From: Nonlabens xiamenensis
GTDB taxonomy: Bacteria; Bacteroidota; Bacteroidia; Flavobacteriales; Flavobacteriaceae
Reading direction: 5' to 3'
Assembly (NCBI RefSeq): GCF_003865345.1
Contig: NZ_RMVE01000003.1
Coordinates: 186,001-250,000, forward strand
DNA: 64,000 nucleotides
Positions 44,428-53,188 of this stretch are shown one piece after another. Both the position numbers and the translations under genes were made by a program. The notes beneath the pieces were generated by a model. It was not told the DNA's origin, ran no database searches, and saw nothing but the letters and a program-made list of their open reading frames with translations. Within the stretch, counting starts at the first letter, position 1. The number at the start of each line of letters is the position of its first letter.

Positions 44428-44730
44428 TCTTTGAAATAATTTTTCTTGATTGACTTCAATGATGATTGTAGCGCTTTCGCGAAAGCAGAATTTCACCACA
44501 AAGCTCAATGCCTGTTTAGTAATCGCAAATAGTCTTTACGCAGGAGAAATAAATGAAATAATAATTCTCAACTCGAGAGTTCAATGAGCCTGTAAGTCCA
44601 ATTTTCATTCAATTACTGCGCCAGCACATACGAGTATGCGCGACAAATCAATACCTGTATACCTATCTGCACATTCCAATAGGATCGAGTTTCAATCATC
44701 AATCCCTATCAATTCTGATTATTACAAAAA
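44428..44730. other. Intergenic stretch with one palindrome, otherwise empty
   Basis: Apart from the iterated palindrome copy at 44472 I see no gene, RNA or promoter with a clear match. The terminator of the S8 protease gene follows. Confidence 0.6.
44472..44487. repeat. Iterated palindrome copy 8 (one mismatch, intergenic)
   Basis: CGCTTTCGCGAAAGCA is followed by GAATT, similar to the right flank GGAATT of copies 5 and 6. Confidence 0.9.
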
Positions 44731-44767
44731 TGGGGTTATTCATTGTTTAGTTCAATGAATAACCCCA
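44726..44767 (-). terminator. Intrinsic terminator of the S8 protease gene
   Basis: A perfect 15-bp stem (TGGGGTTATTCATTG and its complement) with a 7-nt loop is followed by five Ts on the minus strand. Confidence 0.85.
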
Positions 44768-44895
44768 AATTTTGGCTACGATAGCTGATCTAATTAAACT
44801 ATCATAGGAGACTTCACGAAGGTTTTATAGTTTCCGCTAAATGACACATTTTGAAATGCCTTCATTAGAATAACCTCCATTGATAGTCAAGTGAA

Positions 44896-47811
44896 TTATT
44901 TCTTCACGAATCTCTTCACTACTGTTTCTCCATCCATCTCCAACCTAATCAAATATACACCAGTAGCAAGCGTAGAGATATCGATCTGCTTACTGAATTT
45001 ACCTTCGAATACAGTTTGTCCGGTCGTATCATAAATGCTTAAACTATTAATTTTTAAGTTATCCGTAACAATATTGATGTTATCAACCGCTGGATTGGGA
45101 TATAGAACGATCTGCTGCTGGATTTCAGATGTTCTTTGATCAGCGATTGCATCCTTTGGTTGTGCAGCATTAAAGTTTGGATCACCTAAAAGTACGACGG
45201 CATAATCTTCTACTTCTCCATATTCAACTCGGGAACATGGGCCATTGATTATATCATAATGCATAATCACCCTCATACGGGTACGACCATAGCCTATCTG
45301 TTGAGGAATGTTAAATGTGCCTATAACACGAGTTGACTCAGAAAAAGATCTTTCGTACACCAACTCTCCAGGATCATCAAAATCTCCGTCCCTGTTGTAA
45401 TCAATGTACACAGCATAATCCTCTGGAAATCTCTGACCAGACCATCCTGGTTGAATAGCAACACTTCTAGTTTCCAATGGACCTATTTCAGTAAACATGG
45501 ACTGAAAATCTGTAAAATTACTATAGCCACTATAATTCTCTGACGGTCCAGAATCATTCAATATATCAATGAAAGAGACTTGTTGAATCCATTCAAAAGT
45601 ATTATCTGGTTCAGCCAAACCTATCTCGCAATATCCATCTGGCTCGGGAATGGTTGCTGCTCCAATATTGATTACCACATTATCCAAACCAACCACGGCA
45701 CCAACGTCAAAGCGATTCCTGCTATAAACAAATCTCAACTCCATATCTCTACGGAAAAAAGGTTTCTGGAAATCAACACTCGCCGTTTCCCAACCAGAGC
45801 TTCCAAAAGAGCTCCATATCGGCTGCCAAAAATCATCACTTAATCTCATTTCCAACTTCAGGTAGCCTTTTCCATTGGGTCCTGCCATATTATAGGAGAA
45901 GGTAATATTACCGAGGCGCTCACTGCCCATATCTAAAATAGGCGTGAATAAATGAGCCTCGTGAGACCATCCATATACGTTTTCGTCAGGAACCACCAAG
46001 AAACCATCTCCTTGTTCAGCTTGCATTGGCAATACGACTCCGGCATTTGTAACTTCCTCACTATGCTTCCACTCCACAACATTTCCTATACCCCCTACAC
46101 TCCATGGCAGCACAGACTCTTGCTCAAATCTCTCATAATAAGGAAATTCTGTCCTGGTCACCTGAGGGATATCATCAACGGATATTACTGATTGAATACC
46201 AGTGATGATTAGTGAAAAATTTTGGATGTTATTTTGAATGCTTCCTTTATGGTTTATTGTAATTGTATAGATACCACTAGCATTATCAACATCTACTCTT
46301 TCATAATTATCTACTGTATTGTCGCCACGATCATTACTGGTTATGGAAGTAAGCTTCCAAGGAAGATATTCCGTTCCATTTTGAGATACTCTAATATCTA
46401 AATCATTTACCAGTACTGGAGTGGATGAATTGACATCATTCTGCGTTGGCCCAGGGACATCTGTCCATGAAATAGAGGCTATCAACTTATCAATATCATT
46501 AGAAGCCACTGTAATTGTATAGGATTGACCATTATAAAGTTCTATTTCATTAATAACCGCCGTTGAGCCACTTGCGGTGATAGTTTCTGCAGCCTTTTTT
46601 GAGTTGAGCAAACCCCAACCTGTAGTAGCATCTGGTCCTGGGCCGGCAACATCGTCTGCGGTGTGAAGCGCGAGACCTTTGAGCGTGGCGGCCCTCATAA
46701 AACTGTTGTTCAGGTTCTGATAATGCTGTTGCAACAGAATCAATGAACCGGCGACATTGGGGGCGGCCATAGAGGTACCAGATTTTAGACCGTAGGCACT
46801 ATCAGAAAAATCTAGTGCAGAATAAACAGATAAGCCATTACCTCCTATATCAGGTTTGATGCGTAAATCATCAGTTGGGCCTTCACTTGAAAAAGTAGCT
46901 CGTCTGATTAAAGATGTAGGATTTCCAAGGCTGTCTACCGATATATCAGCAAATGCTGCCACTACAAGATTATTTTTAGACACAGCCTCATTTAACAACT
47001 TGTCATATTCCGAATTACCGTTTAAAGGCATACTGTTAATATCGTCCCTGTTCCCATCATTTTGAGCTGATTTGACCGATAGATAATATGGAGCATTGTA
47101 CAAAACCTCATCCCATTCAAAAGCTCTCGTATTATATTGTCCAAATAGTTCGGCCGGAACGACAAAATCTATAGTGTTTCGTCCATAGCTATGATTGGAA
47201 ATCAAGAGGCCATTGGCTGCAGCTTGAGCGGCCTCCGCGATGTCATTGCTTGACGTATAAGCATCAATATGGGCATATGGCGCCATACCTTTTGCACTTG
47301 GATCTATTCCTGCGGCAGCAATGGTTCCCATGACATGATTAGCATGATAGGAAGAATAATTAAATGTATCTTGCTGGGTGACCCTGTCTGTACCTCCTGG
47401 CCCATCAAATTCCTGATGGGTCAACCTGGGACTTCCTACCTCCCAAACTCCAACAGTCATACCCTGACCATCCAGCTGTAGTCCAAGGCCACCTCCAGAA
47501 TTTATAAAATTGGTCCGCGTTGTGCGGGCTGCATTGACATTATCGTCGGTAAAATAAACTGGTCGCCCTTGCTCATCAAAATATTGGAGAACAGACACGG
47601 ATTGATTCCCTGTCTTGACTACCATGGGTATGTTATTTTCTTGGGCTTTGAGTTCAAGGTTCTGATAATCCTTGTTTTTCTCTTTTTGCAAAGCGCGTAA
47701 TTGAACCATATTTGACTTGGCTCTAATCTTAGCGATTTGTTGCTGATTTTGTGCATTTGAATAGCCCATACACATCAGAAATGCGATGATGGGGAAATAA
47801 ATCTGTTTCAT
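44896..47811 (-). CDS. Secreted S8 (subtilisin-like) peptidase with type A T9SS sorting signal
   Basis: The 971-residue protein has a signal peptide (IYFPIIAFLMCMGYSNAQ) and a subtilase domain with His156 (YHANHVMGT), oxyanion Asn206 (ISNHSYG) and Ser347 (SGTSMAAPNVAG). At the usual Asp position it has Glu124 (VGVWEVG). A PPC-like or CUB-like region follows, then a GEVED domain (YIDYNRDGDFDDPGELVYE, YGEVEDYAV) and a C-terminal type A T9SS domain (LYPNPAVDNINIV, LATGVYLIRLEMDG, VKRFVKK). It is exported and probably surface-attached. If Glu does not substitute for Asp, activity may be reduced. Confidence 0.92.
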   Translation of the reverse strand: MKQIYFPIIAFLMCMGYSNAQNQQQIAKIRAKSNMVQLRALQKEKNKDYQNLELKAQENNIPMVVKTGNQSVSVLQYFDEQGRPVYFTDDNVNAARTTRTNFINSGGGLGLQLDGQGMTVGVWEVGSPRLTHQEFDGPGGTDRVTQQDTFNYSSYHANHVMGTIAAAGIDPSAKGMAPYAHIDAYTSSNDIAEAAQAAANGLLISNHSYGRNTIDFVVPAELFGQYNTRAFEWDEVLYNAPYYLSVKSAQNDGNRDDINSMPLNGNSEYDKLLNEAVSKNNLVVAAFADISVDSLGNPTSLIRRATFSSEGPTDDLRIKPDIGGNGLSVYSALDFSDSAYGLKSGTSMAAPNVAGSLILLQQHYQNLNNSFMRAATLKGLALHTADDVAGPGPDATTGWGLLNSKKAAETITASGSTAVINEIELYNGQSYTITVASNDIDKLIASISWTDVPGPTQNDVNSSTPVLVNDLDIRVSQNGTEYLPWKLTSITSNDRGDNTVDNYERVDVDNASGIYTITINHKGSIQNNIQNFSLIITGIQSVISVDDIPQVTRTEFPYYERFEQESVLPWSVGGIGNVVEWKHSEEVTNAGVVLPMQAEQGDGFLVVPDENVYGWSHEAHLFTPILDMGSERLGNITFSYNMAGPNGKGYLKLEMRLSDDFWQPIWSSFGSSGWETASVDFQKPFFRRDMELRFVYSRNRFDVGAVVGLDNVVINIGAATIPEPDGYCEIGLAEPDNTFEWIQQVSFIDILNDSGPSENYSGYSNFTDFQSMFTEIGPLETRSVAIQPGWSGQRFPEDYAVYIDYNRDGDFDDPGELVYERSFSESTRVIGTFNIPQQIGYGRTRMRVIMHYDIINGPCSRVEYGEVEDYAVVLLGDPNFNAAQPKDAIADQRTSEIQQQIVLYPNPAVDNINIVTDNLKINSLSIYDTTGQTVFEGKFSKQIDISTLATGVYLIRLEMDGETVVKRFVKK

Positions 47812-48390
47812 AATTTAAGGGGTTTGATTTTTCAGGGGTTATGTAATGATGAAAACGGTTAAACTTTGTTGCAATAAAAGTGGAAACTATTGAACAAATC
47901 AAGAATGAATAATTTCCTATAAGCAATCCATCAAAATAAAGGGAGATATGCTGAAAAACCAAATTTTTTTAACATTTTTTTAAGTCTTTAAACCCTATCG
48001 TTTAACTATGGATTTCACCGTGATCACTGGACATAACGACTGTGGTGGCAAGAGATAAGAGAACAATTAAACTATTGGAGCGAAACAAGGTATTGAAAAT
48101 ATAGTATTGGAAATTGTAAAAATAAGTTAGTATTCAGTTGATCAACTCCACACAATGGAAATCATGGGTTGAAAGAAAATCTAATCTAATCGATGATCCA
48201 CGTTCTCATTGATAAAAGAGACTTAATTATTGGGGGGTATTTTCAACTGAACTATTTTAAGCCTCAGCATGAATTGGACGGTAAATGAAGGTGATCATGA
48301 AATATAGGTCTCCGTTTCAACATTTATTTAGTTCGCCAGGCACTGTAAAGACCTGTTCAATTACCAGAATTGTGAAAAGGTCTAAAACAA
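47812..48390. other. AT-rich intergenic stretch with no recognised gene
   Basis: About 580 bp upstream of the S8 protease gene hold its promoter region by position. No open frame of credible size, tRNA or repeat is seen. It could hold a small RNA or remnants, but nothing in the sequence supports that directly. Confidence 0.5.
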
Positions 48391-48420
48391 AAAAATCCCG
48401 TTTGAAAAAACGGGATTTTT
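48391..48420. terminator. Strong symmetric terminator (serves phhB on the minus strand)
   Basis: AAAAATCCCGTTT and its complement form a perfect 13-bp stem with a GAAA tetraloop. A and T runs on both sides allow termination in either direction. It lies 24 bp after the phhB stop. Confidence 0.88.
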
Positions 48421-48443
48421 AAATGTTAAAAATGGATCAATAA

Positions 48444-48731
48444 TTATTCATCACCCACTATATGCTCAATCGCATGAGCAAGTTTAAAATCTTTTTCTGT
48501 GAGTCCACCAGCATCATGTGTGCTTAAACTAATTTCTAGCGTAGCATAAGTATTATGCCAGTCTGGATGATGTTCCATCTTCTCAGCTTCAAGCGCGATA
48601 CGGGTCATTACAGAAAAACAATCCATAAAATTGTCAAATTCAAAAACTGTATGGATGGCATCATCATAGTGATCCCAACCTTCAAGATTCTCCAGATGTT
48701 TTTCAATCTGTGCGTCGGTCAGTTTGCTCAT
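48444..48731 (-). CDS. phhB: 4a-hydroxytetrahydrobiopterin dehydratase
   Basis: The 95-residue protein has the pterin-carbinolamine dehydratase motif EKMEHHPDWHNTYATLEI and the closing THDAGGLTEKDFKLAH. It recycles oxidised pterin for aromatic amino acid hydroxylases. It lies 5 bp after the CsbD gene on the same strand, so the two are likely cotranscribed. Confidence 0.94.
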   Translation of the reverse strand: MSKLTDAQIEKHLENLEGWDHYDDAIHTVFEFDNFMDCFSVMTRIALEAEKMEHHPDWHNTYATLEISLSTHDAGGLTEKDFKLAHAIEHIVGDE

Positions 48732-48736
48732 AAGGT

Positions 48737-48928
48737 TTATTTTGAGTCGCTGTCAAAGGCATTTTTAACCTTGCGTTTGGCCTCACCAAAACCTTCTTTG
48801 ATCTTTCCTTCTGCCTGTTCGGCTTTTCCTTCAGCTTCCGTACTGGAATCATTGGTGAGCTTTCCATACTCTTCTTTAGCTTTTCCTTTGGCTTGATCCC
48901 ATTTTCCTTCTAGTTCCTTGTCGCTCAT
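48737..48928 (-). CDS. CsbD-family stress protein
   Basis: The 63-residue hydrophilic protein starts MSDKELEGKWDQAKGKAKEEYGK (split here as two motifs) and continues with repeats of the EGKAEQAEGKIKEGFG type, as in CsbD. These small proteins are induced by general stress in other bacteria, and their activity is unknown. The ATG at 48928 is preferred over longer upstream frames. A TAAATTTA box (48955-48962) on this strand precedes it, next to palindrome copy 9. Confidence 0.9.
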   Translation of the reverse strand: MSDKELEGKWDQAKGKAKEEYGKLTNDSSTEAEGKAEQAEGKIKEGFGEAKRKVKNAFDSDSK

Positions 48929-48966
48929 AATTATTGTTTTTTTGATTATTACCCTAAATTTAAGAT

Positions 48967-48982
48967 CGCTTTCGCGAAAGCC
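48967..48982. repeat. Iterated palindrome copy 9 (one mismatch, intergenic)
   Basis: CGCTTTCGCGAAAGCC lies between the divergent csbD and barrel-protein genes, 4 bp from the csbD -7-like box. Confidence 0.9.
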
Positions 48983-49038
48983 AGCCCAACAAAATCCTAA
49001 TCCTACACTAAAGCTTTCCCAATACGCCAAAAGTCTGC

Positions 49039-49046
49039 TATCTTTA
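49039..49046 (+). promoter_or_regulatory. -7-like box 4 nt from the start of the barrel-protein gene
   Basis: TATCTTTA (7 of 8) is followed by TATC and then the ATG at 49051. Confidence 0.48.
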
Positions 49047-49050
49047 TATC

Positions 49051-49797
49051 ATGAAAAAAACATGGCTTTTACTGCTGCTTCCAGTCTGCTTGTGGGCGCA
49101 AAATGATTCTTTGGTCAATTCCAAATTCAAGGACGCTGTTCACTTGAGAGAGGTGCCCAGGCATAATTGGGTGATCGATTTGGGATTGACAGAAGCTACA
49201 GGAGACTATGCCGATATTGCCAGAACCGGACTGAACTTGGGTGCCGAATATGTGTATTATGTCAATAAAAATCTCGGTATTGGTGCTGCAGCTAGACACC
49301 AATACAATGAGTTTGCCTACCTGGATTTTCAAAATTCAGATACTGTGAATAGCACAGATAATAACTATTCGATGACCTCCGTCTCCATAGGCCCTAGTCT
49401 CAGCCTAACTAAAAAACGCTTTCAAATTGATTTTTTTGCCAGGTCTGGGGTGGCCTTCTTGAACAATCCAGATAATTTGGTAACTCAGCTCGGAGTTGGT
49501 AATACACAGGTTTTTGCAAGTGATCAGACAAGTTCCTCTGACGCGGCTGCGTTTTTGGAAGGTGGTATTAGGCTTAATTATTATTTTAGAAGAAGTGTCC
49601 AGGTATTTTTTGCCCCTCAATATTCCACCACCCTAGGGAAACCAATTACCTATACCATACGCGATAACGACTCAACTGCTCCCATCGTCCCCAATACATC
49701 TATTCGCATCAATGCTAGTAATCTATTACTCAATCTGGGAATCAAAATTGCCATTGGAAAAGAATATAGCAATGGTGAGTGCCGGATAGATGATTAA
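49051..49797 (+). CDS. Outer membrane beta-barrel protein
   Basis: The 248-residue protein has a short signal peptide (KTWLLLLLPVCLWAQ) and amphipathic strands through its length (WVIDLGLTEATGD, LGAEYVYYVNKNLGIGAAARHQY, FFAPQYSTTL, LLLNLGIKIAIG), matching generic outer-membrane barrel families. The terminal residues (CRIDD) are not a classic barrel end. No function can be assigned. A TATCTTTA box only 4 nt before the ATG suggests a leaderless message. Confidence 0.75.
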   Translation: MKKTWLLLLLPVCLWAQNDSLVNSKFKDAVHLREVPRHNWVIDLGLTEATGDYADIARTGLNLGAEYVYYVNKNLGIGAAARHQYNEFAYLDFQNSDTVNSTDNNYSMTSVSIGPSLSLTKKRFQIDFFARSGVAFLNNPDNLVTQLGVGNTQVFASDQTSSSDAAAFLEGGIRLNYYFRRSVQVFFAPQYSTTLGKPITYTIRDNDSTAPIVPNTSIRINASNLLLNLGIKIAIGKEYSNGECRIDD

Positions 49798-49844
49798 ACA
49801 CAGATTTTAACAAGTCCTTATCGGTTCGCTGTTTGTTTAGGTAT

Positions 49845-49852
49845 TAACTTTA
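49845..49852 (+). promoter_or_regulatory. Probable -7 box of the SRPBCC-SDR-photolyase operon
   Basis: TAACTTTA (7 of 8) ends 18 nt before the TTG start at 49871. Confidence 0.45.
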
Positions 49853-49870
49853 AAACTTAAACAAACAAAG

Positions 49871-50389
49871 TTGAAATTATACCAATTTTCTTCCCAACAA
49901 AATCTTCCTATTTCTGTTCCCGAAGCCTGGGAATTCCTTACTGATGCACGCAATTTAAAATTGCTTACTCCAGACGAATTAGAAATGGAGATTCAATATG
50001 GAACAGAGCGTGGGATGTATCCGGGCCAATTAATAGAATATAGCGTCAAGCCTCTACCCTTCTATCGCACCCATTGGGTCACTCATATCACCCAAGTAGA
50101 AAAAGAGCGTTTTTTTGTGGACGAACAAATGTATGGTCCCTACGCCACCTGGCACCACAAACATTTTATCAGCGCTATTCCTGGTGGAACACTCATGGAA
50201 GATTTGATCCACTATCGCTTACCTTTTGGGTGGTTGGGGAAATTGGGCGCTCCCATGGTCAGGAAAAAACTGGAAGAGATTTTTCGCTTTCGCGAAAGCG
50301 CACTCATACGCCATTTTGGGCAATTTCATGAATCTGATGCCGATACAAAACCTCAGGCATCGCATCTTAAACACGAAATTTTACAATAA
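49871..50389 (+). CDS. SRPBCC-family ligand-binding protein
   Basis: The 172-residue protein has a START/Bet v1-like fold: LPISVPEAWEFLTDARNLKLLTP at the N-terminus, a central strand set and the C-terminal helix LEEIFRFRESALIRHFG. The start is TTG (MKLYQF). The palindrome at 50285 encodes RFRES inside that C-terminal helix, where homologues usually have a similar R/Y-rich stretch. It heads a three-gene operon with an SDR enzyme and a photolyase; this neighbourhood is common in flavobacteria as I recall. The ligand is unknown. Confidence 0.82.
   Translation: MKLYQFSSQQNLPISVPEAWEFLTDARNLKLLTPDELEMEIQYGTERGMYPGQLIEYSVKPLPFYRTHWVTHITQVEKERFFVDEQMYGPYATWHHKHFISAIPGGTLMEDLIHYRLPFGWLGKLGAPMVRKKLEEIFRFRESALIRHFGQFHESDADTKPQASHLKHEILQ
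50285..50300. repeat. Iterated palindrome copy 10 (perfect)
   Basis: CGCTTTCGCGAAAGCG is in frame as RFRES in the SRPBCC gene. Confidence 0.95.
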
Positions 50390-50394
50390 ATCCT

Positions 50395-51093
50395 ATGTCA
50401 AAGAATATTTTACTCATCGGCGGAAGCCACGGAATCGGCAATGCCATCGTCCAACATATGCACCAAGATCACAACATTATTGTAGCCTCCAGGGAAAATG
50501 AAAACCTACCCGACGGTGTCAAGCACATCCAATTTGACGCGCTGAATGACGAGCTTGATACCAGCGAATTACCAGATTCCCTGGATGGATTTGTTTATTG
50601 TCCAGGTAGCATCAACTTGAAACCCTTCAAAATGCTGAAACAAGAGCAATTTGATGAAGACATGAATATCAACTTCTTTTCACTTATTAAAGTTACACGC
50701 AATGTTTTGCCTCTGCTAACTGCAGCGGGTAACAGTAGTATTGTCTATTTTTCTACTGTAGCCGTAGGAACGGGTATGCCTTTCCATACCAGCGTGGCTG
50801 CCGCCAAAGGAGCCATTGAAGGTTTTGCAAAAGCCTTGGCTGCCGAATATGCGCCTACGGTCAGAGTTAATGTGATTGCTCCTTCCCTGGTTGACACTCC
50901 ATTGGCGGGACGACTGTTGAACAGCGAAGACAAAAAACAGAAAATGGGAGACATGCATCCGCTGAAAAGAGTAGGAACTCCAGAGGATATTGCACAAGTA
51001 GCGTCTTTTTTACTTGAAAAAAACCAAGGCTGGATTACCGGTCAGGTAATTGGTGTTGATGGCGGTAAATCTACTTTAAATCTAGGCGCTTAA
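50395..51093 (+). CDS. Short-chain dehydrogenase/reductase with altered active site
   Basis: The 232-residue Rossmann protein has the cofactor loop GGSHGIG, Ser120 (IVYFSTVA), Lys138 and the C-terminal VDTPL and GQVIGVDGG motifs. The catalytic YxxxK is changed: the position four before Lys138 is Val134 (SVAAAK), so the usual catalytic Tyr is absent. It may use another residue or act without redox chemistry. It is in an operon between the SRPBCC gene and a photolyase (stop and start overlap by one base). Confidence 0.88.
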   Translation: MSKNILLIGGSHGIGNAIVQHMHQDHNIIVASRENENLPDGVKHIQFDALNDELDTSELPDSLDGFVYCPGSINLKPFKMLKQEQFDEDMNINFFSLIKVTRNVLPLLTAAGNSSIVYFSTVAVGTGMPFHTSVAAAKGAIEGFAKALAAEYAPTVRVNVIAPSLVDTPLAGRLLNSEDKKQKMGDMHPLKRVGTPEDIAQVASFLLEKNQGWITGQVIGVDGGKSTLNLGA

Positions 51094-52415
51094 TGGCTGA
51101 AGCAGTAAACGTTTTTTGGTTCAGAAGGGATTTGCGTCTGGATGATAATGTAGGTTTTTATGAAGCTTTAAAAGCCGATCTTCCAGTGTTGCCCATTTTT
51201 ATTTTTGACAAGGAAATACTGGACGAACTTCCAGAAGATGATGCTCGGGTAACTTTTATTTATGAAGAGTTGCAACGCATGAGAAAAACTTTACAGGACG
51301 ATCACGGGAGTTCGCTGGCTATGTATCATGGTAAACCAGCAACCATATGGAATCAACTGATGAATGATTATGATATTCAGGCAGTGTATACCAACAGGGA
51401 TTATGAGCCTTACGCCAAAGAGCGGGATGAAACCATTACTAAATTACTGGAAGATCAAAACATATCTTTTCACAGCTTTAAAGATCAGGTGATCTATGAA
51501 AAGGATGAAATCGTTAAAAACGATGGAGATCCTTATGTAGTTTACACACCTTATAACAACAAATGGTTAGAACATTTCCGGGAAGATTTTGGCTCGGGTG
51601 AGGACCAGAAGTTTTATTATACCAATGATGTATTGGGTAATCTGATTAAAAATCTGCGCCTACCCAATTTGACTTTGAGTGATATGGGATTCAGAAAATC
51701 CAGTATTGAGGTACCAGAATATAAAGTAACACCCACACTGATTGAGGAATATGAAGACACCCGTGATTACCCTGCCATTGATTACGGAACTTCAAGGTTA
51801 GGAGTTTATCTGCGCTTTGGAGTGGTGAGCGTTAGAAAAATGGTGCGTAAAGCAGATCATGCAAAAAATAAAACCTTTTTGAGCGAACTCATTTGGCGGG
51901 AATTTTTCATGCAGATTCTTTACCATTTTCCAGACACTAGAAAAAAAGCCTTTAAGTCCAAATACGATCGGATTGAATGGCGCAATAATGAAGACGAGTT
52001 TGACCGATGGAAAAACGGGCAGACGGGTTATAAAATGGTGGACGCAGGTATGCGTGAATTGAACGAAACTGGTTATATGCACAATAGAGTGCGCATGTTA
52101 GTGGCCAGTTTTTTATGTAAACACCTATTGATCGACTGGCGTTGGGGTGAAGCTTATTTTGCTGAAAAACTCTTGGATTATGAAATGTCCAGCAATGTGG
52201 GGAATTGGCAATGGGCAGCTGGTAGTGGTGTAGATGCTGCTCCTTACTTCAGGATTTTTAATCCTATCACCCAAAAAGATAAATTTGATAAGGATCGGGA
52301 GTACATCAACCAATACGTTCCAGAACACGATACCAGTGATTATCCAGACATGATGGTAGATCATAAAGAGGCACGTGAAAGATGTCTTAAAACCTATAAG
52401 GAAGCGGTGCAGTAA
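51093..52415 (+). CDS. phr: Deoxyribodipyrimidine photolyase (cryptochrome/photolyase family)
   Basis: The 440-residue protein has an N-terminal antenna Rossmann domain (VFWFRRDLRLDDN) and the FAD-binding helical domain: ELIWREFFMQILYHFP, TGYMHNRVRMLVASFLCKHLLIDWRWGE (two motifs), NVGNWQWAAGSGVDAAPYFRIFNP (two motifs). These are typical of class I CPD photolyases, which use blue light to split pyrimidine dimers. Third gene of its operon. Confidence 0.95.
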   Translation: MAEAVNVFWFRRDLRLDDNVGFYEALKADLPVLPIFIFDKEILDELPEDDARVTFIYEELQRMRKTLQDDHGSSLAMYHGKPATIWNQLMNDYDIQAVYTNRDYEPYAKERDETITKLLEDQNISFHSFKDQVIYEKDEIVKNDGDPYVVYTPYNNKWLEHFREDFGSGEDQKFYYTNDVLGNLIKNLRLPNLTLSDMGFRKSSIEVPEYKVTPTLIEEYEDTRDYPAIDYGTSRLGVYLRFGVVSVRKMVRKADHAKNKTFLSELIWREFFMQILYHFPDTRKKAFKSKYDRIEWRNNEDEFDRWKNGQTGYKMVDAGMRELNETGYMHNRVRMLVASFLCKHLLIDWRWGEAYFAEKLLDYEMSSNVGNWQWAAGSGVDAAPYFRIFNPITQKDKFDKDREYINQYVPEHDTSDYPDMMVDHKEARERCLKTYKEAVQ

Positions 52416-52418
52416 ATT

Positions 52419-52426
52419 TACCTTTG
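52419..52426 (+). promoter_or_regulatory. -7 box of the first of two lipoprotein genes
   Basis: TACCTTTG is a perfect match, 28 nt before the ATG at 52455, and starts 3 bp after the photolyase stop. Confidence 0.62.
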
Positions 52427-52454
52427 GTTGATAAACCACAAATCCTCCACTCCT

Positions 52455-53114
52455 ATGAAAAATTATTTTTTACCTGTTTGCCTGGCCTTGGCAACGATAT
52501 TAATGGGTTGTAAAAACAACCAGTCCGATCAGGAAATTGAACCCGAACAAGACATGGTCGATAGTCTTACCGTCAAAGCTCAAGACACCCAAGACCAACA
52601 AATCAGCAGTAATCCTAACAATAGCAGTGCGACACAATCAAACTCGGTTGAGGTTGATACAGGTCTCAATAGCTTTGATTTCAATCAGGCAATTCAACAC
52701 ATGGAATTAGATGGCCTAGAAGTAGGCATGGAAGCTAAAGATTTTCAGGAAATGAATATCAAAGCCAACCAAAATGTGGAAAAGAAGGAGCGAACAGATA
52801 GAAAAGGTGAATACCATGAAATTAGCAAGGGTGGTATTCCGATCGTTGAAGTTCACATGAATGGAGATCGAATCTCACAGATCCATTTGGTGAGCAAGCA
52901 ATCTACTCCCAATGATATGGTTGGTGTTGGAACAAATTATGCGAGCTTGAAGTTAGTTTACCCCAATAACCAAAGCTCGATCGGAAATTCGGCTAGCTCT
53001 GATAAAATCATGTTGTCGGATAGGATTCATCTACAAATGAGTGCGACAGCTAAAACTGGTACAGACTCCACTTTTCCAGAGGCTGCTGAAATTGAGCGAA
53101 TAATTATCCAATAA
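52455..53114 (+). CDS. Lipoprotein of unknown function (related to the next gene)
   Basis: With the start at MKNYFLPVCL (52455) the protein has 219 residues and a lipobox (ILMGCKN). A low-complexity Asp/Gln/Ser/Asn spacer (residues about 22-70) is followed by a compact domain: LEVGMEAKDF, then VHMNGDRISQIHLVS, TPNDMVGVGTNYASLKLVYP. The order of elements parallels the protein encoded at 53189, so the two are probably distant paralogues. The function is unknown. Confidence 0.72.
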   Translation: MKNYFLPVCLALATILMGCKNNQSDQEIEPEQDMVDSLTVKAQDTQDQQISSNPNNSSATQSNSVEVDTGLNSFDFNQAIQHMELDGLEVGMEAKDFQEMNIKANQNVEKKERTDRKGEYHEISKGGIPIVEVHMNGDRISQIHLVSKQSTPNDMVGVGTNYASLKLVYPNNQSSIGNSASSDKIMLSDRIHLQMSATAKTGTDSTFPEAAEIERIIIQ

Positions 53115-53166
53115 GGTTCGGGAAGTACTTTTTACGAGTGGAGGAGGTAGATTCTTGACGTTTTTT

Positions 53167-53174
53167 TAGTTTTG
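53167..53174 (+). promoter_or_regulatory. -7 box of the second lipoprotein gene
   Basis: TAGTTTTG is a perfect match, 14 nt before the GTG at 53189. Confidence 0.6.
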
Positions 53175-53188
53175 AAAAAATTAGATAC

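Noticed and set aside
47812-48390. A hidden small gene or tRNA in the 580-bp gap
   Set aside because: No cloverleaf, no credible start with -7 box, and no coding-like frame was found.
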